DNA of 9,840 nucleotides from Phycisphaerae bacterium (GCA_028277545.1 JANQGB010000066.1:1-9840), one strand, 5' to 3'; positions 1-6,219 are shown, counted from the first letter of the stretch. Notes: generated from the sequence alone by a model not told the origin. Numbers and translations are program-made.

Positions 1-597
1 GTAACAGGCTGCGAAGAGCAGGTGCCCCAGGAACATGTTGAGGATAGTAACCGGGTGCTTACCACCCTCGTGTGGCAGGTGAAGCGAGACGAACGCCGCC
101 CCGGCCAGCAGCAACGCCACCGGCAGATTCCACCGGGCAACGATCTGAAAACCGTAGCCGCGTACGAGAGTCTCTTCCTGGGCGGCCAGTCCAACACACA
201 GCAGGGCACCCCAGAGGATGCCGGAGCGCTGTCGAGCCAGGTCAGGATTGACTGTCGTCTGGGCCCATCCCGCTACGACATACACGCCCCAGTAAGCAAC
301 GCACAGCCCCGCACCCGCAAGCATGCCCAGCAGCAGGTGTCGCCCCCAGGGCCGGTCAAGACCCAGGCCGATCGCCGAGAACGGCTGCCGGTCGAAGAGC
401 CGCACGCAAAGCCAGGAGGCCGCCACGGTTGCGGCCGTACCCAGAACATAGAAGACTGCCTGCCCGTCAATCTCCGGCACGAGCTGCGACAGCACCAACG
501 CCACGACGGTGGCGGGCAACAGACCGACCAGGGCCAGACCCGCAAAGGCGGCCACCTTCCAGATAGCCCGGACCTCTCTGGCGTGCTCTTGCGTCAT
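1..597 (-). CDS. CPBP-family intramembrane metalloprotease (CAAX protease/Abi), partial at left edge
   Basis: The reverse strand is open from an ATG at 597-595 to the window edge, giving 199 residues with no stop, so the C-terminus lies outside. The protein is strongly hydrophobic, with likely membrane segments near residues 15-40, 47-65, 88-110, 127-139 and 158-172. The CPBP signature is visible: EETLVRG at 141-147 gives the EExxxR motif, FVSLH at 169-173 gives the FxxxH motif, and NMFLGHLLF at 187-195 matches the third conserved segment, whose Asn is usually a metal or active-site residue. Members of the family are membrane-embedded glutamate/metal proteases. Some process prenylated proteins and others act in bacteriocin self-immunity, but the substrate here is unknown. 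GAGG (complement of 604-607) lies 6 bases before the ATG and supports this start. The gene is divergent from ruvX. The family call is firm; the role is not determined. Confidence 0.85.
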   Translation of the reverse strand, partial: MTQEHAREVRAIWKVAAFAGLALVGLLPATVVALVLSQLVPEIDGQAVFYVLGTAATVAASWLCVRLFDRQPFSAIGLGLDRPWGRHLLLGMLAGAGLCVAYWGVYVVAGWAQTTVNPDLARQRSGILWGALLCVGLAAQEETLVRGYGFQIVARWNLPVALLLAGAAFVSLHLPHEGGKHPVTILNMFLGHLLFAACY

Positions 598-698
598 ACC
601 GCGCCTCGTAGGTGCGTCGCTCGTGACGCCCGGCTGAGATGCGTTAGCTGCCCCCGATATTGGCCGGCGGACGCGCGCCCCAGCCCCCGGCACCAGGC

Positions 699-728
699 AG
701 AATACCGACGCTGACGTAGCCCTGCAAA
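699..728 (-). promoter_or_regulatory. possible promoter for the CPBP protease gene
   Basis: On the reverse strand TTTGCA (complement of 723-728) and TATTCT (complement of 699-704) are separated by 18 bases. Each matches 4 of 6 bases of the sigma-70 consensus. This would leave a leader of about 95 bases before the start at 597. The divergent intergenic stretch 598-796 holds nothing else that I recognise. In GC-rich DNA such a match is weak evidence. Confidence 0.2.
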
Positions 729-783
729 CTGCCCGCTCGCGACCGGCATGCGGCCTACGGTGTCCATCGCCGTTAGACCCGGT

Positions 784-789
784 TATCCT
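784..789 (+). promoter_or_regulatory. possible -10 box immediately upstream of ruvX
   Basis: TATCCT (4 of 6 matches to TATAAT) ends 7 bases before the ruvX ATG, and no Shine-Dalgarno sequence is visible in the preceding 25 bases. If this box is real, transcription would begin at or next to the start codon and the mRNA would be leaderless. No convincing -35 box accompanies it. Confidence 0.2.
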
Positions 790-796
790 GTAGTTC

Positions 797-1246
797 ATGA
801 CCAACGACGCCGACACGCCTGTGCGGTACTGCGGCATCGACTACGGCGCCAAGCGGGTGGGCCTGGCCATCAGCGACCCCGGCAGCGGGATGGCCTTCCC
901 CCTGACGACGCTGCAAGTCTCCGGCGGGCGGGACGACCAGATAGCGGCCATAGTGAAAGCGACAGCCGAAGAGGAGGTGGACGAGTGGGTCGTTGGGCTG
1001 CCGCTGAACATGGACGGCACCGAAGGACCTCAGGCCAGAACCACCCGCAACTTCGCCGAGCGCCTGGCCCAGGTCACTGGCCAGCGGGTACACCTGATCG
1101 ACGAACGATTGAGTTCACAACTGGCCGACGAATACCTCCGCGAGGCCGAGCTAACCAACAAGAAGCACAAGGCCCGCCGCGACCGGGTGGCCGCCCAGAT
1201 CATCCTGCGGACCTTCCTCGAACAGCGATCCGGCGATGAGGGGTGA
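797..1246 (+). CDS. ruvX: RuvX/YqgF family protein (putative pre-16S rRNA nuclease / Holliday junction resolvase fold)
   Basis: The product has 149 residues, a normal length for the family (about 138-150). It shows the full YqgF signature of an RNase H-like fold: GIDYGAKRVGLAISD at 13-27 with the first acidic residue D15, VVGLPLNMDGTEGPQA at 65-80, DERLSS at 102-107, and RRDRVAAQIIL at 127-137 with the last acidic residue D129. The E. coli homologue is essential and is implicated in 5' end maturation of 16S rRNA; an older proposal is Holliday-junction resolution. The ATG at 797 places the first strand at the usual distance from the N-terminus; there is no visible Shine-Dalgarno sequence. The gene is intact, but codons for residues 126-143 are duplicated at 3024-3077, downstream of the three-gene module, so its 3' end may have been reshaped by the event that brought in the module. 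Confidence 0.95.
   Translation: MTNDADTPVRYCGIDYGAKRVGLAISDPGSGMAFPLTTLQVSGGRDDQIAAIVKATAEEEVDEWVVGLPLNMDGTEGPQARTTRNFAERLAQVTGQRVHLIDERLSSQLADEYLREAELTNKKHKARRDRVAAQIILRTFLEQRSGDEG
1173..1226 (+). repeat. direct repeat copy 1 (3' end of ruvX)
   Basis: This 54-base stretch inside ruvX matches 3024-3077 at 49 of 54 positions without gaps, at a distance of 1851 bases. The longest uninterrupted identical blocks are 14 and 13 bases. The two copies bracket the last bases of ruvX and the whole three-gene module. Confidence 0.85.
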
Positions 1247-1327
1247 GCCGCCGTAACGTATCGGAGTGCGCCTGAATTCGACGGGTAGCTTCAGAACCGA
1301 GCGAACGCTAAGATCGTACGTGGCATT

Positions 1328-1333
1328 AGGAGG
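1328..1333 (+). promoter_or_regulatory. Shine-Dalgarno sequence of the TIGR04255 gene
   Basis: A perfect AGGAGG sits 11 bases before the ATG at 1345 and fixes that start. It is the only strong ribosome binding site in the module; the two later genes start by overlap. A weak -10-like TAAGAT lies at 1309-1314 with no good -35 box, so a separate promoter for the module is possible but not shown. Confidence 0.65.
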
Positions 1334-1344
1334 CGCCGATTCGG

Positions 1345-2133
1345 ATGAATGCGCAGCCGACATTCGCGATCGATCTCTCCGAAGATTTCCCACACCTGGA
1401 CCGCGCGCCGATTGTCGAGGCGGTGATTCACTGGAGTGCCCGGAGTGAAAAGACCCTGCGCCCCGAGGAGTTGCAGGATCATCTGAAGATGCGGCTGCCC
1501 GATTATCCAAATGTTCAGACTCAACAGGAACTACAGCTTGAAGCGCAGATCGCCCCCGGCAGCACCGCCCAGTCACAACACACCCAATGGCATGGCTTCC
1601 GCCTGGAATCGGCGGATCAGAGATACATCGCCCAATTCACGCGCAACGGCTTTGTTTTCAGCCGAATCAGGCCGTACGAGGACTGGAGCCGTTTTACCGA
1701 AGAGGCAAAGAGACTTTGGCGGCTTCACGTCGAACTCGCCGAGCCGTCCGAGATTGAACGGCTGGGCGTGCGGTTCATCAACCGCCTCGTGCCGGTCGAA
1801 ATGGACAAGCTTGACGAGATTCTGACACTGCCGACGCGATGCCCCCCCTCACTGACCTTGCCGATCGGAGAGTTCCTGCATCGCAGCCGGTTCGCTGTGC
1901 CGGGGCATCCGTACAGTCTCAACGTCATTCAAACGACCCAACCGCCTGCGCCGCCTGACACAGACGCACTCGGCCTCATCCTGGACATTGATGTGATCAC
2001 CACGAAAACCACCGATTTGGATGAGTCGGCGTTGGATGCCCGCCTGAGCGAGATGCGATGGCTCAAGAACAAGGCCTTCTATTCACTGCTCACTGAGCAG
2101 ACGATCGAGCGCCTCCGGGAGCGCCAATCATGA
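1345..2133 (+). CDS. TIGR04255 family protein (first gene of a three-gene accessory module)
   Basis: The 262-residue product carries the hallmarks of the NCBIfam family TIGR04255, described as sporadically distributed and without a known function. They are an N-terminal APIVEAVIHW segment (21-30), FSRIRPYEDWSRF (105-117), the block IERLGVRFINRLVP (137-150), the late strand LILDIDV (211-217), and the C-terminal helix LSEMRWLKNKAFYSLLTEQTIERL (234-257). It has no signal peptide or membrane segment, so it is predicted cytoplasmic. The start at 1345 is supported by AGGAGG. It lies 98 bases after ruvX, and its stop overlaps the next start by four bases (ATGA at 2130-2133), so translational coupling is expected. 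Family membership is recognised from sequence pattern only. Members are often found in accessory loci, which fits this position, but no enzymatic motif is apparent. Confidence 0.85.
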   Translation: MNAQPTFAIDLSEDFPHLDRAPIVEAVIHWSARSEKTLRPEELQDHLKMRLPDYPNVQTQQELQLEAQIAPGSTAQSQHTQWHGFRLESADQRYIAQFTRNGFVFSRIRPYEDWSRFTEEAKRLWRLHVELAEPSEIERLGVRFINRLVPVEMDKLDEILTLPTRCPPSLTLPIGEFLHRSRFAVPGHPYSLNVIQTTQPPAPPDTDALGLILDIDVITTKTTDLDESALDARLSEMRWLKNKAFYSLLTEQTIERLRERQS

Positions 2134-2588
2134 GGTATACCGCCACCGGCCATGGCGTCAGTAGCGCGGCCCTGCACATCGCGGACGCGACGCGTCGTAA
2201 CCGCCGCCATCTCCACAAATCCTCCGCGTTCGGAATCGAAAACGTGTTACTGGAGGAACTTGCCGAGGCCTGGGCCGAGTGCCAGGAGCCTAACTGGGAT
2301 GGCTACGACGCGCTGCCCGTCTCCCGGGCAGCACTGCGGAACATGTATACTTTTCTGGAGGCGTTGCCCTTCGGTTTCCCTCGCCCTACCATCGGCGCGG
2401 ATCCGCAGGGTCACCTCTCAGTCGAGTGGTATCGGAGCCCGCGACGCGTGCTGTCAGTGAGCGTCACCTCCGATGAGCTGCTGCACTATGCCGCGTTACT
2501 CGGCTCCAGCAAGACGAGTGGAACCGAAACGTTCTTTGGCGAAGTTCCCGAGAGCATCCTCAGCCTGGTCCGCCGAGTCTATTCATGA
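2130..2588 (+). CDS. conserved hypothetical protein, second gene of the TIGR04255 module
   Basis: The product has 152 residues and is predicted soluble, with no signal peptide or membrane segment. Notable segments are an acidic helix LLEELAEAWAEC (40-51), then NWDGYDALPVS (55-65), a helix ending LEALPFGFPRPTIGADPQG (76-94), a strand pair HLSVEWY and VLSVSVT (95-113), and a C-terminal VPESILSLVRRV helix (139-150). The NWDGY...P(x)n-DPxG-x-(L/I)xxEW layout resembles small proteins I associate with TIGR04255 operons, but I cannot name a family. The ATG at 2130 overlaps the stop of the preceding gene, and its own stop overlaps the next start (ATGA at 2585-2588). This double coupling suggests the three products are needed together. 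An in-frame later start is not needed. Function is unknown. Confidence 0.75.
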   Translation: MRYTATGHGVSSAALHIADATRRNRRHLHKSSAFGIENVLLEELAEAWAECQEPNWDGYDALPVSRAALRNMYTFLEALPFGFPRPTIGADPQGHLSVEWYRSPRRVLSVSVTSDELLHYAALLGSSKTSGTETFFGEVPESILSLVRRVYS

Positions 2589-3010
2589 TCGACCCGCGGC
2601 ATGTGCCCGACGTCGCGCCCGAGGAGATGCTGGCCAGATTCATCCTCTCCCGCAGGCACATCCGCAGCAGCGACGCCACGATCAAGCCCGACGCATTCGT
2701 CCCACACCCCCATGACGAGCTGTCCGTGACCCGCCATAAAGACGCGGCGGAAAGTGAGGTTTGGAATGCCGGTCGGGCTATAGCGGAGTATCAGCAGCGG
2801 ACGCTGCATGGTCGCGGAGACGTTCGTGCGGACGTCTTTGTCGAGAGGGGCCTCTCGGTACAGGCTGACCCGGTTCAAGGCCATGCAACGCTGCCCGACA
2901 ACCCCAACCACGCCAACGTGACGAACTGGCCGAAGGACGATAAAGGACGGCAGAAGCTACTGGCCCTCGAAATCGCGGCAACGGCCAAGCTGGTTCGACC
3001 TGTTGTTTGA
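2585..3010 (+). CDS. conserved hypothetical protein, third gene of the TIGR04255 module
   Basis: The product has 141 residues and is predicted soluble. Segments that look like a conserved family are LARFILSRRHIR (16-27), IKPDAFVPHPHDELSVTRH (33-51), W60 followed by NAGRAIAE, LHGRGDV (74-80), and the C-terminal block DNPNHANVTNWPKDDKG (105-121) leading into a helix rich in Leu and Ala (124-137). The His-containing positions (H41, H43, H51, H109) could bind metal or act catalytically, but no known motif is matched and this is only inference. The ATG at 2585 overlaps the previous stop by four bases. The gene ends 13 bases before the duplicated ruvX fragment at 3024, so it closes the module. I do not recognise a characterised family. 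Confidence 0.75.
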   Translation: MIDPRHVPDVAPEEMLARFILSRRHIRSSDATIKPDAFVPHPHDELSVTRHKDAAESEVWNAGRAIAEYQQRTLHGRGDVRADVFVERGLSVQADPVQGHATLPDNPNHANVTNWPKDDKGRQKLLALEIAATAKLVRPVV

Positions 3011-3023
3011 CAGGTTCTCACAT

Positions 3024-3077
3024 CCCGCCGCGACCGCGTGGCAGCCCAGATCATCCTCCGGACCTCCCGCGAACAGC
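3024..3077 (+). pseudogene. relic of the ruvX 3' end (direct repeat copy 2)
   Basis: This 54-base fragment matches 1173-1226 inside ruvX at 49 of 54 bases. In frame it reads RRDRVAAQIILRTSREQ where the intact gene reads RRDRVAAQIILRTFLEQ. The usual Phe-Leu near the end of RuvX has become Ser-Arg, so this is the decayed copy. Upstream of 3024 there is no ruvX sequence. Downstream, similarity fades after 3077, although TCCGGAGTG at 3098-3106 faintly recalls 1260-1267. The frame stays open into the secreted protein gene that starts at 3155, so a gene caller may wrongly begin that gene at the GTG at 3038. Confidence 0.8.
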
Positions 3078-3138
3078 AGACTCGGGACCAGGAGTCATCC
3101 GGAGTGGTGCATTATAGGGCGCGTACCCACTCGTTATT

Positions 3139-3145
3139 GGGGAGG
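3139..3145 (+). promoter_or_regulatory. Shine-Dalgarno sequence that decides the start of secreted paralog A
   Basis: GGGGAGG lies 9 bases before the ATG at 3155. It favours 3155 over the in-frame GTG at 3038, which lies inside the ruvX relic. Paralogs B and C have the divergent GAGTGG at the aligned position. Confidence 0.7.
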
Positions 3146-3154
3146 ACTTCTACA

Positions 3155-4093
3155 ATGTGTTCACGCCATCATGTCCGTATCCGCCGTAGAGCAAGCTGCC
3201 TCCGTAGCTGTTGTCTTGTCTGGGTGCTCTTCGCTGTTGCGGTGTCGTCGACGTCAGCAGACCAGCATGCGCCGCCGGATGCCGGTAAAGGTGAGCCAGG
3301 CGACGCCCTGCCCCTGGATCGGCGCCCACTTGAACTATCCAGACGCCCGGGCGAGGACACAAGTTCCGGGCAACTGGGGGCTGGCGGTTACTGCGGGCGC
3401 GGCGCGAAACGGCGCAAGGAGTATTATGAACTGGAGAAAGACGGCGCCGTGCAGGCCACGGCTGAGATCGTGGTCCATTCACCGGACTACGCTTATGTAG
3501 TGCATGATCTGCTGGGTACCTTCCGCGCGGCTTGGTTGAAACACATGTCACGCAGAGTGCATGGACCGGCCGACAGCCAATTTCTGGAGTTCATTACCTG
3601 GCCTGGCTCATCCGATGGCAAGCAGATGATCCTGTTGCGTATGCCAGACGAGACCTTCCAGCCTGGCCGGGGCTTGGGAGCGGTAGCCTGGTACAGGGAA
3701 GACCAGGCGCGCGTCACCACAGTCTTCGTCTACTACGAAGGCCTCACGGGCCTGCCGGTGGGGGTCATTGACGCCAAGTTGGCCGAGTTCCCGAGCGACG
3801 TCAAACTGAACGACCCGCGGGTGGCCAACTGGCAGGCCAACGACCTACAGAAATGGGTGACTATGCTCCAGACCAAGCGCTATGACGATGCGTCCCATAC
3901 CTACGCCTTGGTCGCGCTCCGTCAGTACGACCCGGCCGCGTTCGGCCTGCTCGAAGCCCGCATGAAGCGGAACGATGCCGAGGCCTACGCCGAGGTGGTG
4001 GAACAGGTCATCGCCAACATCCAGGCCCACGTCGATGCACACCCGGAGTTGCAGGTCCGAGCCGAGGAGGCGAGCGAAGACAAGGCGGAGTAG
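3155..4093 (+). CDS. secreted protein of unknown function, tandem paralog A
   Basis: From the ATG at 3155 the product has 312 residues. The N-terminus is a signal peptide: basic RIRRR at 8-12, hydrophobic core LVWVLFAVAV at 21-30, and a likely signal peptidase I site after STSA (residue 35). There is no lipobox in the right place. The mature part is hydrophilic, with one Cys in GGYCGRG, then VVHSPDYAYVVHDLLGTFRAAWLK, a block GLGAVAWYRED followed by VYYEGLTGLP, then NWQANDLQKW (225-234), and an acidic helical C-terminus with FGLLEARMKRNDAEAYAEVVEQ. I do not recognise a family. It is close to paralog C over its whole length and to B mainly at the 3' end. The reading frame extends upstream to a GTG at 3038, but that part is a ruvX relic. 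Export to the periplasm or cell envelope is likely; the role is unknown. Confidence 0.8.
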   Translation: MCSRHHVRIRRRASCLRSCCLVWVLFAVAVSSTSADQHAPPDAGKGEPGDALPLDRRPLELSRRPGEDTSSGQLGAGGYCGRGAKRRKEYYELEKDGAVQATAEIVVHSPDYAYVVHDLLGTFRAAWLKHMSRRVHGPADSQFLEFITWPGSSDGKQMILLRMPDETFQPGRGLGAVAWYREDQARVTTVFVYYEGLTGLPVGVIDAKLAEFPSDVKLNDPRVANWQANDLQKWVTMLQTKRYDDASHTYALVALRQYDPAAFGLLEARMKRNDAEAYAEVVEQVIANIQAHVDAHPELQVRAEEASEDKAE

Positions 4094-4127
4094 GCCCGAC
4101 CTGGGTAGTCGTGAAGCCCGGGCGACC

Positions 4128-4210
4128 CAACTCCGTACCGCAGGCTTACGCCCTGTGTCAACAGCGATTACGATGCAGGCCAGATGTCTGCGTTGAGTGG
4201 CGATACTTCT
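4128..4210 (+). repeat. paralog leader repeat, copy before paralog B
   Basis: This 83-base stretch matches 5167-5249 without gaps at 64 of 83 positions. It covers the intergenic leader plus the first codons of B (and of C in the other copy). The core CAGGCTTACGCCCTG can fold into a short hairpin. Its presence in front of both B and C shows that the duplicated unit included upstream DNA. Confidence 0.7.
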
Positions 4211-5131
4211 ATGGTGTGTTCACGCCGTCCTGTCCGTGCAGTCCATGATCGGGCAAATACCATTTGCGTTCTTGCGCTCGCATCGATTCTCGCAGCGGGA
4301 ATCACGCTGCGGCTCGGTGCGGAGCCGATATCCACGGTGAGACTTGATCAACGTCCCTTCCAGTTACTCTGGGGGGCCCGCGAAGACGACACGCCCGGCG
4401 CGCTGAAGTTCGGCGCGTATTGTAATCGCGGCGCCGCGCTGACCAAGACCCACTACCGCTGTCGGGATTCCGCCTCCGGCGAGGCAACGGTCGAAGTTGT
4501 ACGGCATGACCTTGCCTATTCCTACGTAGTCCACGATCTCTACGGTTTCCTGCAGGCGGCTAGCGCCCATCCGTCTCGGATGCCCCCACAACCTCGCCAG
4601 AGCGAAGGGTCGTCGAAAGATGTCGAGGGTCGTATCAAGCTCATCGACTGGCCGATCAAGGGCGGACGAGAGGGGCAGCAGGTCTGGTGCGTCAGGAACC
4701 AGGATGAGCAGACTGGCCAGGGCGTGGTCGCGTGGTACTCGGAGAGAGCCGAGCAACATACGACAGTCGTTATTCGCTACGAGGACCTGCCGGGCATACC
4801 CGTGAACGTCGTAAACGACTACCTTGCAGAGTATCCAAGTGCGTTGGCTACCGTTCAAACACAAGTGCAGAACTGGGAGGCGAACGACTTGCAGAAGTGG
4901 ATGCACGTACTCCGTGCGGACGACAAGTCGGCCCATCAGCTCGCATGGCTCCACCTTCAACGGTACGACCGGGCCTCGTTCGGCCTGCTCGAAGCCAGCA
5001 GCAAGCGAAACGAACCCGAGGCCTACGCCGAGGCGGTGGAACAGGTCATCGCCAACATCCAGGCCCACATCGACGAACACCCGGACTTGCAGGTTGGCGC
5101 AGACGAGGCGAACGAAGACAATCCGGTGTAG
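4184..5131 (+). CDS. secreted protein of unknown function, tandem paralog B (divergent)
   Basis: The product has 315 residues from the ATG at 4184; an in-frame ATG at 4211 (or GTG at 4214) aligns with the start of paralog A and is a fair alternative. A hydrophobic stretch ICVLALASILAAGITLRLGA near residues 27-46 acts as signal peptide, but differs from that of A and C. The mature part keeps the family landmarks AYCNRG, YSYVVHDLYGFLQAA, GVVAWYSE, IRYEDLPGIPVNVV and NWEANDLQKW, and has extra Cys in YRCRDS and VWCVRN, which could form a disulfide. From about 4979 to 5094 its DNA becomes 94% identical to paralog C (109 of 116 bases), much higher than in the rest of the gene, which suggests gene conversion. 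It lies 90 bases after A and 91 bases before C, in the same direction, probably one transcript. Function is unknown. Confidence 0.8.
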   Translation: MSALSGDTSMVCSRRPVRAVHDRANTICVLALASILAAGITLRLGAEPISTVRLDQRPFQLLWGAREDDTPGALKFGAYCNRGAALTKTHYRCRDSASGEATVEVVRHDLAYSYVVHDLYGFLQAASAHPSRMPPQPRQSEGSSKDVEGRIKLIDWPIKGGREGQQVWCVRNQDEQTGQGVVAWYSERAEQHTTVVIRYEDLPGIPVNVVNDYLAEYPSALATVQTQVQNWEANDLQKWMHVLRADDKSAHQLAWLHLQRYDRASFGLLEASSKRNEPEAYAEAVEQVIANIQAHIDEHPDLQVGADEANEDNPV

Positions 5132-5166
5132 GTTCGGCCGTAATGCGTGTGGCGCTCCGTGCAACG

Positions 5167-5249
5167 CAACTATGCCGCGCCGGCTTCCGCCCTGCTTCGA
5201 CGGCGGTTACGAGGCACTTAAGATGCCTGCGTTGAGTGGCGATTCTTCT
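5167..5249 (+). repeat. paralog leader repeat, copy before paralog C
   Basis: This is the partner of 4128-4210 (64 of 83 identical, no gaps). It contains GAGG at 5211-5214, 8 bases before the ATG at 5223, which the copy before B lacks. Confidence 0.7.
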
Positions 5250-6191
5250 ACGATGTTCTTACACCGTCCTGTCCGTATCCGCCGTAGAGCAAGCGGCCTC
5301 CGTAGCTGTTGTCTTCTCTGGGTGCTCTTCGCTGTTGCAGTTTCGCCGACGTCGGCAGTCCAGCCAGCGCCGACAGATGCCGGTAAAGGCGAGCCGGCCG
5401 ACGCCCTACCGTTGGATCGGCGCCCCCTTGAACAATCCGGACGACCTGCCGAGGGCACCAGTGCCGGGGAAATGCAGTCTGCCGGTTACTGTGGGCGCGA
5501 CGCGGTACGGCATGTCGAGTTCTACGAAGTGGAGAAAGCCGGCGTGGCGCAGGCCACGGCTGAGGTCGTGGTTCATTCACCGGACTACGCCTACGCCGTA
5601 CACGATCTGCTGGGAACCTTCCGCGCGGCTTGGCTGAAAAACGAATCACGCAGAGGGCATCGACCGACCGACACCGAGTTCGTGGAGTTCATCACCTGGC
5701 CAGGCTCGCCAGAAGGCAAGCCGATCACCCTGTTGCGTGCGCCGGACGAGGCATTCCAGCCTGGCCGGGGCTTGGGAGCGGTGGCCTGGTACAGAGAGGA
5801 CCGAGGACGAATCACGACAGTCATCGTCTATTACGAAGGTCTAACCGGCCTGCCAGTGCGAGTCATTGACGCCAAGCTGGCCGAGTTCCCGAGCGACGTC
5901 GAGCCAAACTACCCGCGGCCGGCCAACTGGCAGGCCAATGACCTGCAGAAGTGGTTGAGTATTCTCCAGACCGAGCCCTACGATACTCCGCCTCATAGGC
6001 GTGCCTTGGCTGGGCTCCGTCAGCACGACCGTGCCGCGTTCGGCCTGCTCGAAGCCAGCATGAAGCGGAACGATGCCGAGGCCTACGCCGAGGCGGTGGA
6101 ACAGGTCATCGCCAACATCCAGGCCTACATCGACGAACACCCGGAGTTGCAGGTCCGAGCCAAGGAGGCGAGCGAAGACCAGCCGGAGTAG
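5223..6191 (+). CDS. secreted protein of unknown function, tandem paralog C
   Basis: The product has 322 residues from the ATG at 5223, chosen for its GAGG ribosome site; the in-frame ATG at 5253 aligns with the start of paralog A and is the main alternative. The frame is open further upstream to 4824, but that part overlaps paralog B in another frame and is not real. The signal peptide (RIRRR, then LLWVLFAVAV, cleavage after SPTSA) is almost that of A. The mature protein follows A closely: GYCGRD, VVHSPDYAYAVHDLLGTFRAAW, GLGAVAWYRED, VYYEGLTGLPV, NWQANDLQKW, and the C-terminal FGLLEASMKRNDAEAYAEAVEQ helix. A single Cys is left in the mature part. The gene closes the tandem array and is followed by the hairpin-rich stretch before smc. 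It is likely exported; function is unknown. Confidence 0.8.
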   Translation: MPALSGDSSTMFLHRPVRIRRRASGLRSCCLLWVLFAVAVSPTSAVQPAPTDAGKGEPADALPLDRRPLEQSGRPAEGTSAGEMQSAGYCGRDAVRHVEFYEVEKAGVAQATAEVVVHSPDYAYAVHDLLGTFRAAWLKNESRRGHRPTDTEFVEFITWPGSPEGKPITLLRAPDEAFQPGRGLGAVAWYREDRGRITTVIVYYEGLTGLPVRVIDAKLAEFPSDVEPNYPRPANWQANDLQKWLSILQTEPYDTPPHRRALAGLRQHDRAAFGLLEASMKRNDAEAYAEAVEQVIANIQAYIDEHPELQVRAKEASEDQPE

Positions 6192-6204
6192 GCCCGGCCG
6201 CGGT

Positions 6205-6219
6205 GCGGGTGGAACCCGC
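6205..6219 (+). terminator. possible hairpin terminator after paralog C
   Basis: GCGGGT and ACCCGC form a perfect 6-base stem around a GGA loop, beginning 13 bases after the stop of paralog C. No T-run follows, so it may only slow the polymerase or protect the mRNA end. Confidence 0.3.

Noticed and set aside
22..714. Open frame of 230 codons on the plus strand at the left edge
   Set aside because: It is antisense to the CPBP protease gene, which has all three family motifs; the plus-strand product is rich in Arg, Gln and Pro without any recognisable domain.
1227..3023. Transposon or integron between the ruvX repeats
   Set aside because: No transposase, integrase, terminal inverted repeats or att-like core could be identified; only the imperfect 54-base direct repeat supports an insertion.
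4364..5164. Open frame of 266 codons on the minus strand opposite paralog B
   Set aside because: Similar mirror frames occur opposite A and C; they follow the coding bias of the plus-strand genes, and the plus-strand paralogs share conserved protein motifs.
4824..5222. Upstream extension of the paralog C reading frame
   Set aside because: It overlaps the coding sequence of paralog B in another frame and shows no similarity to A or B proteins; the signal peptide begins after 5223.
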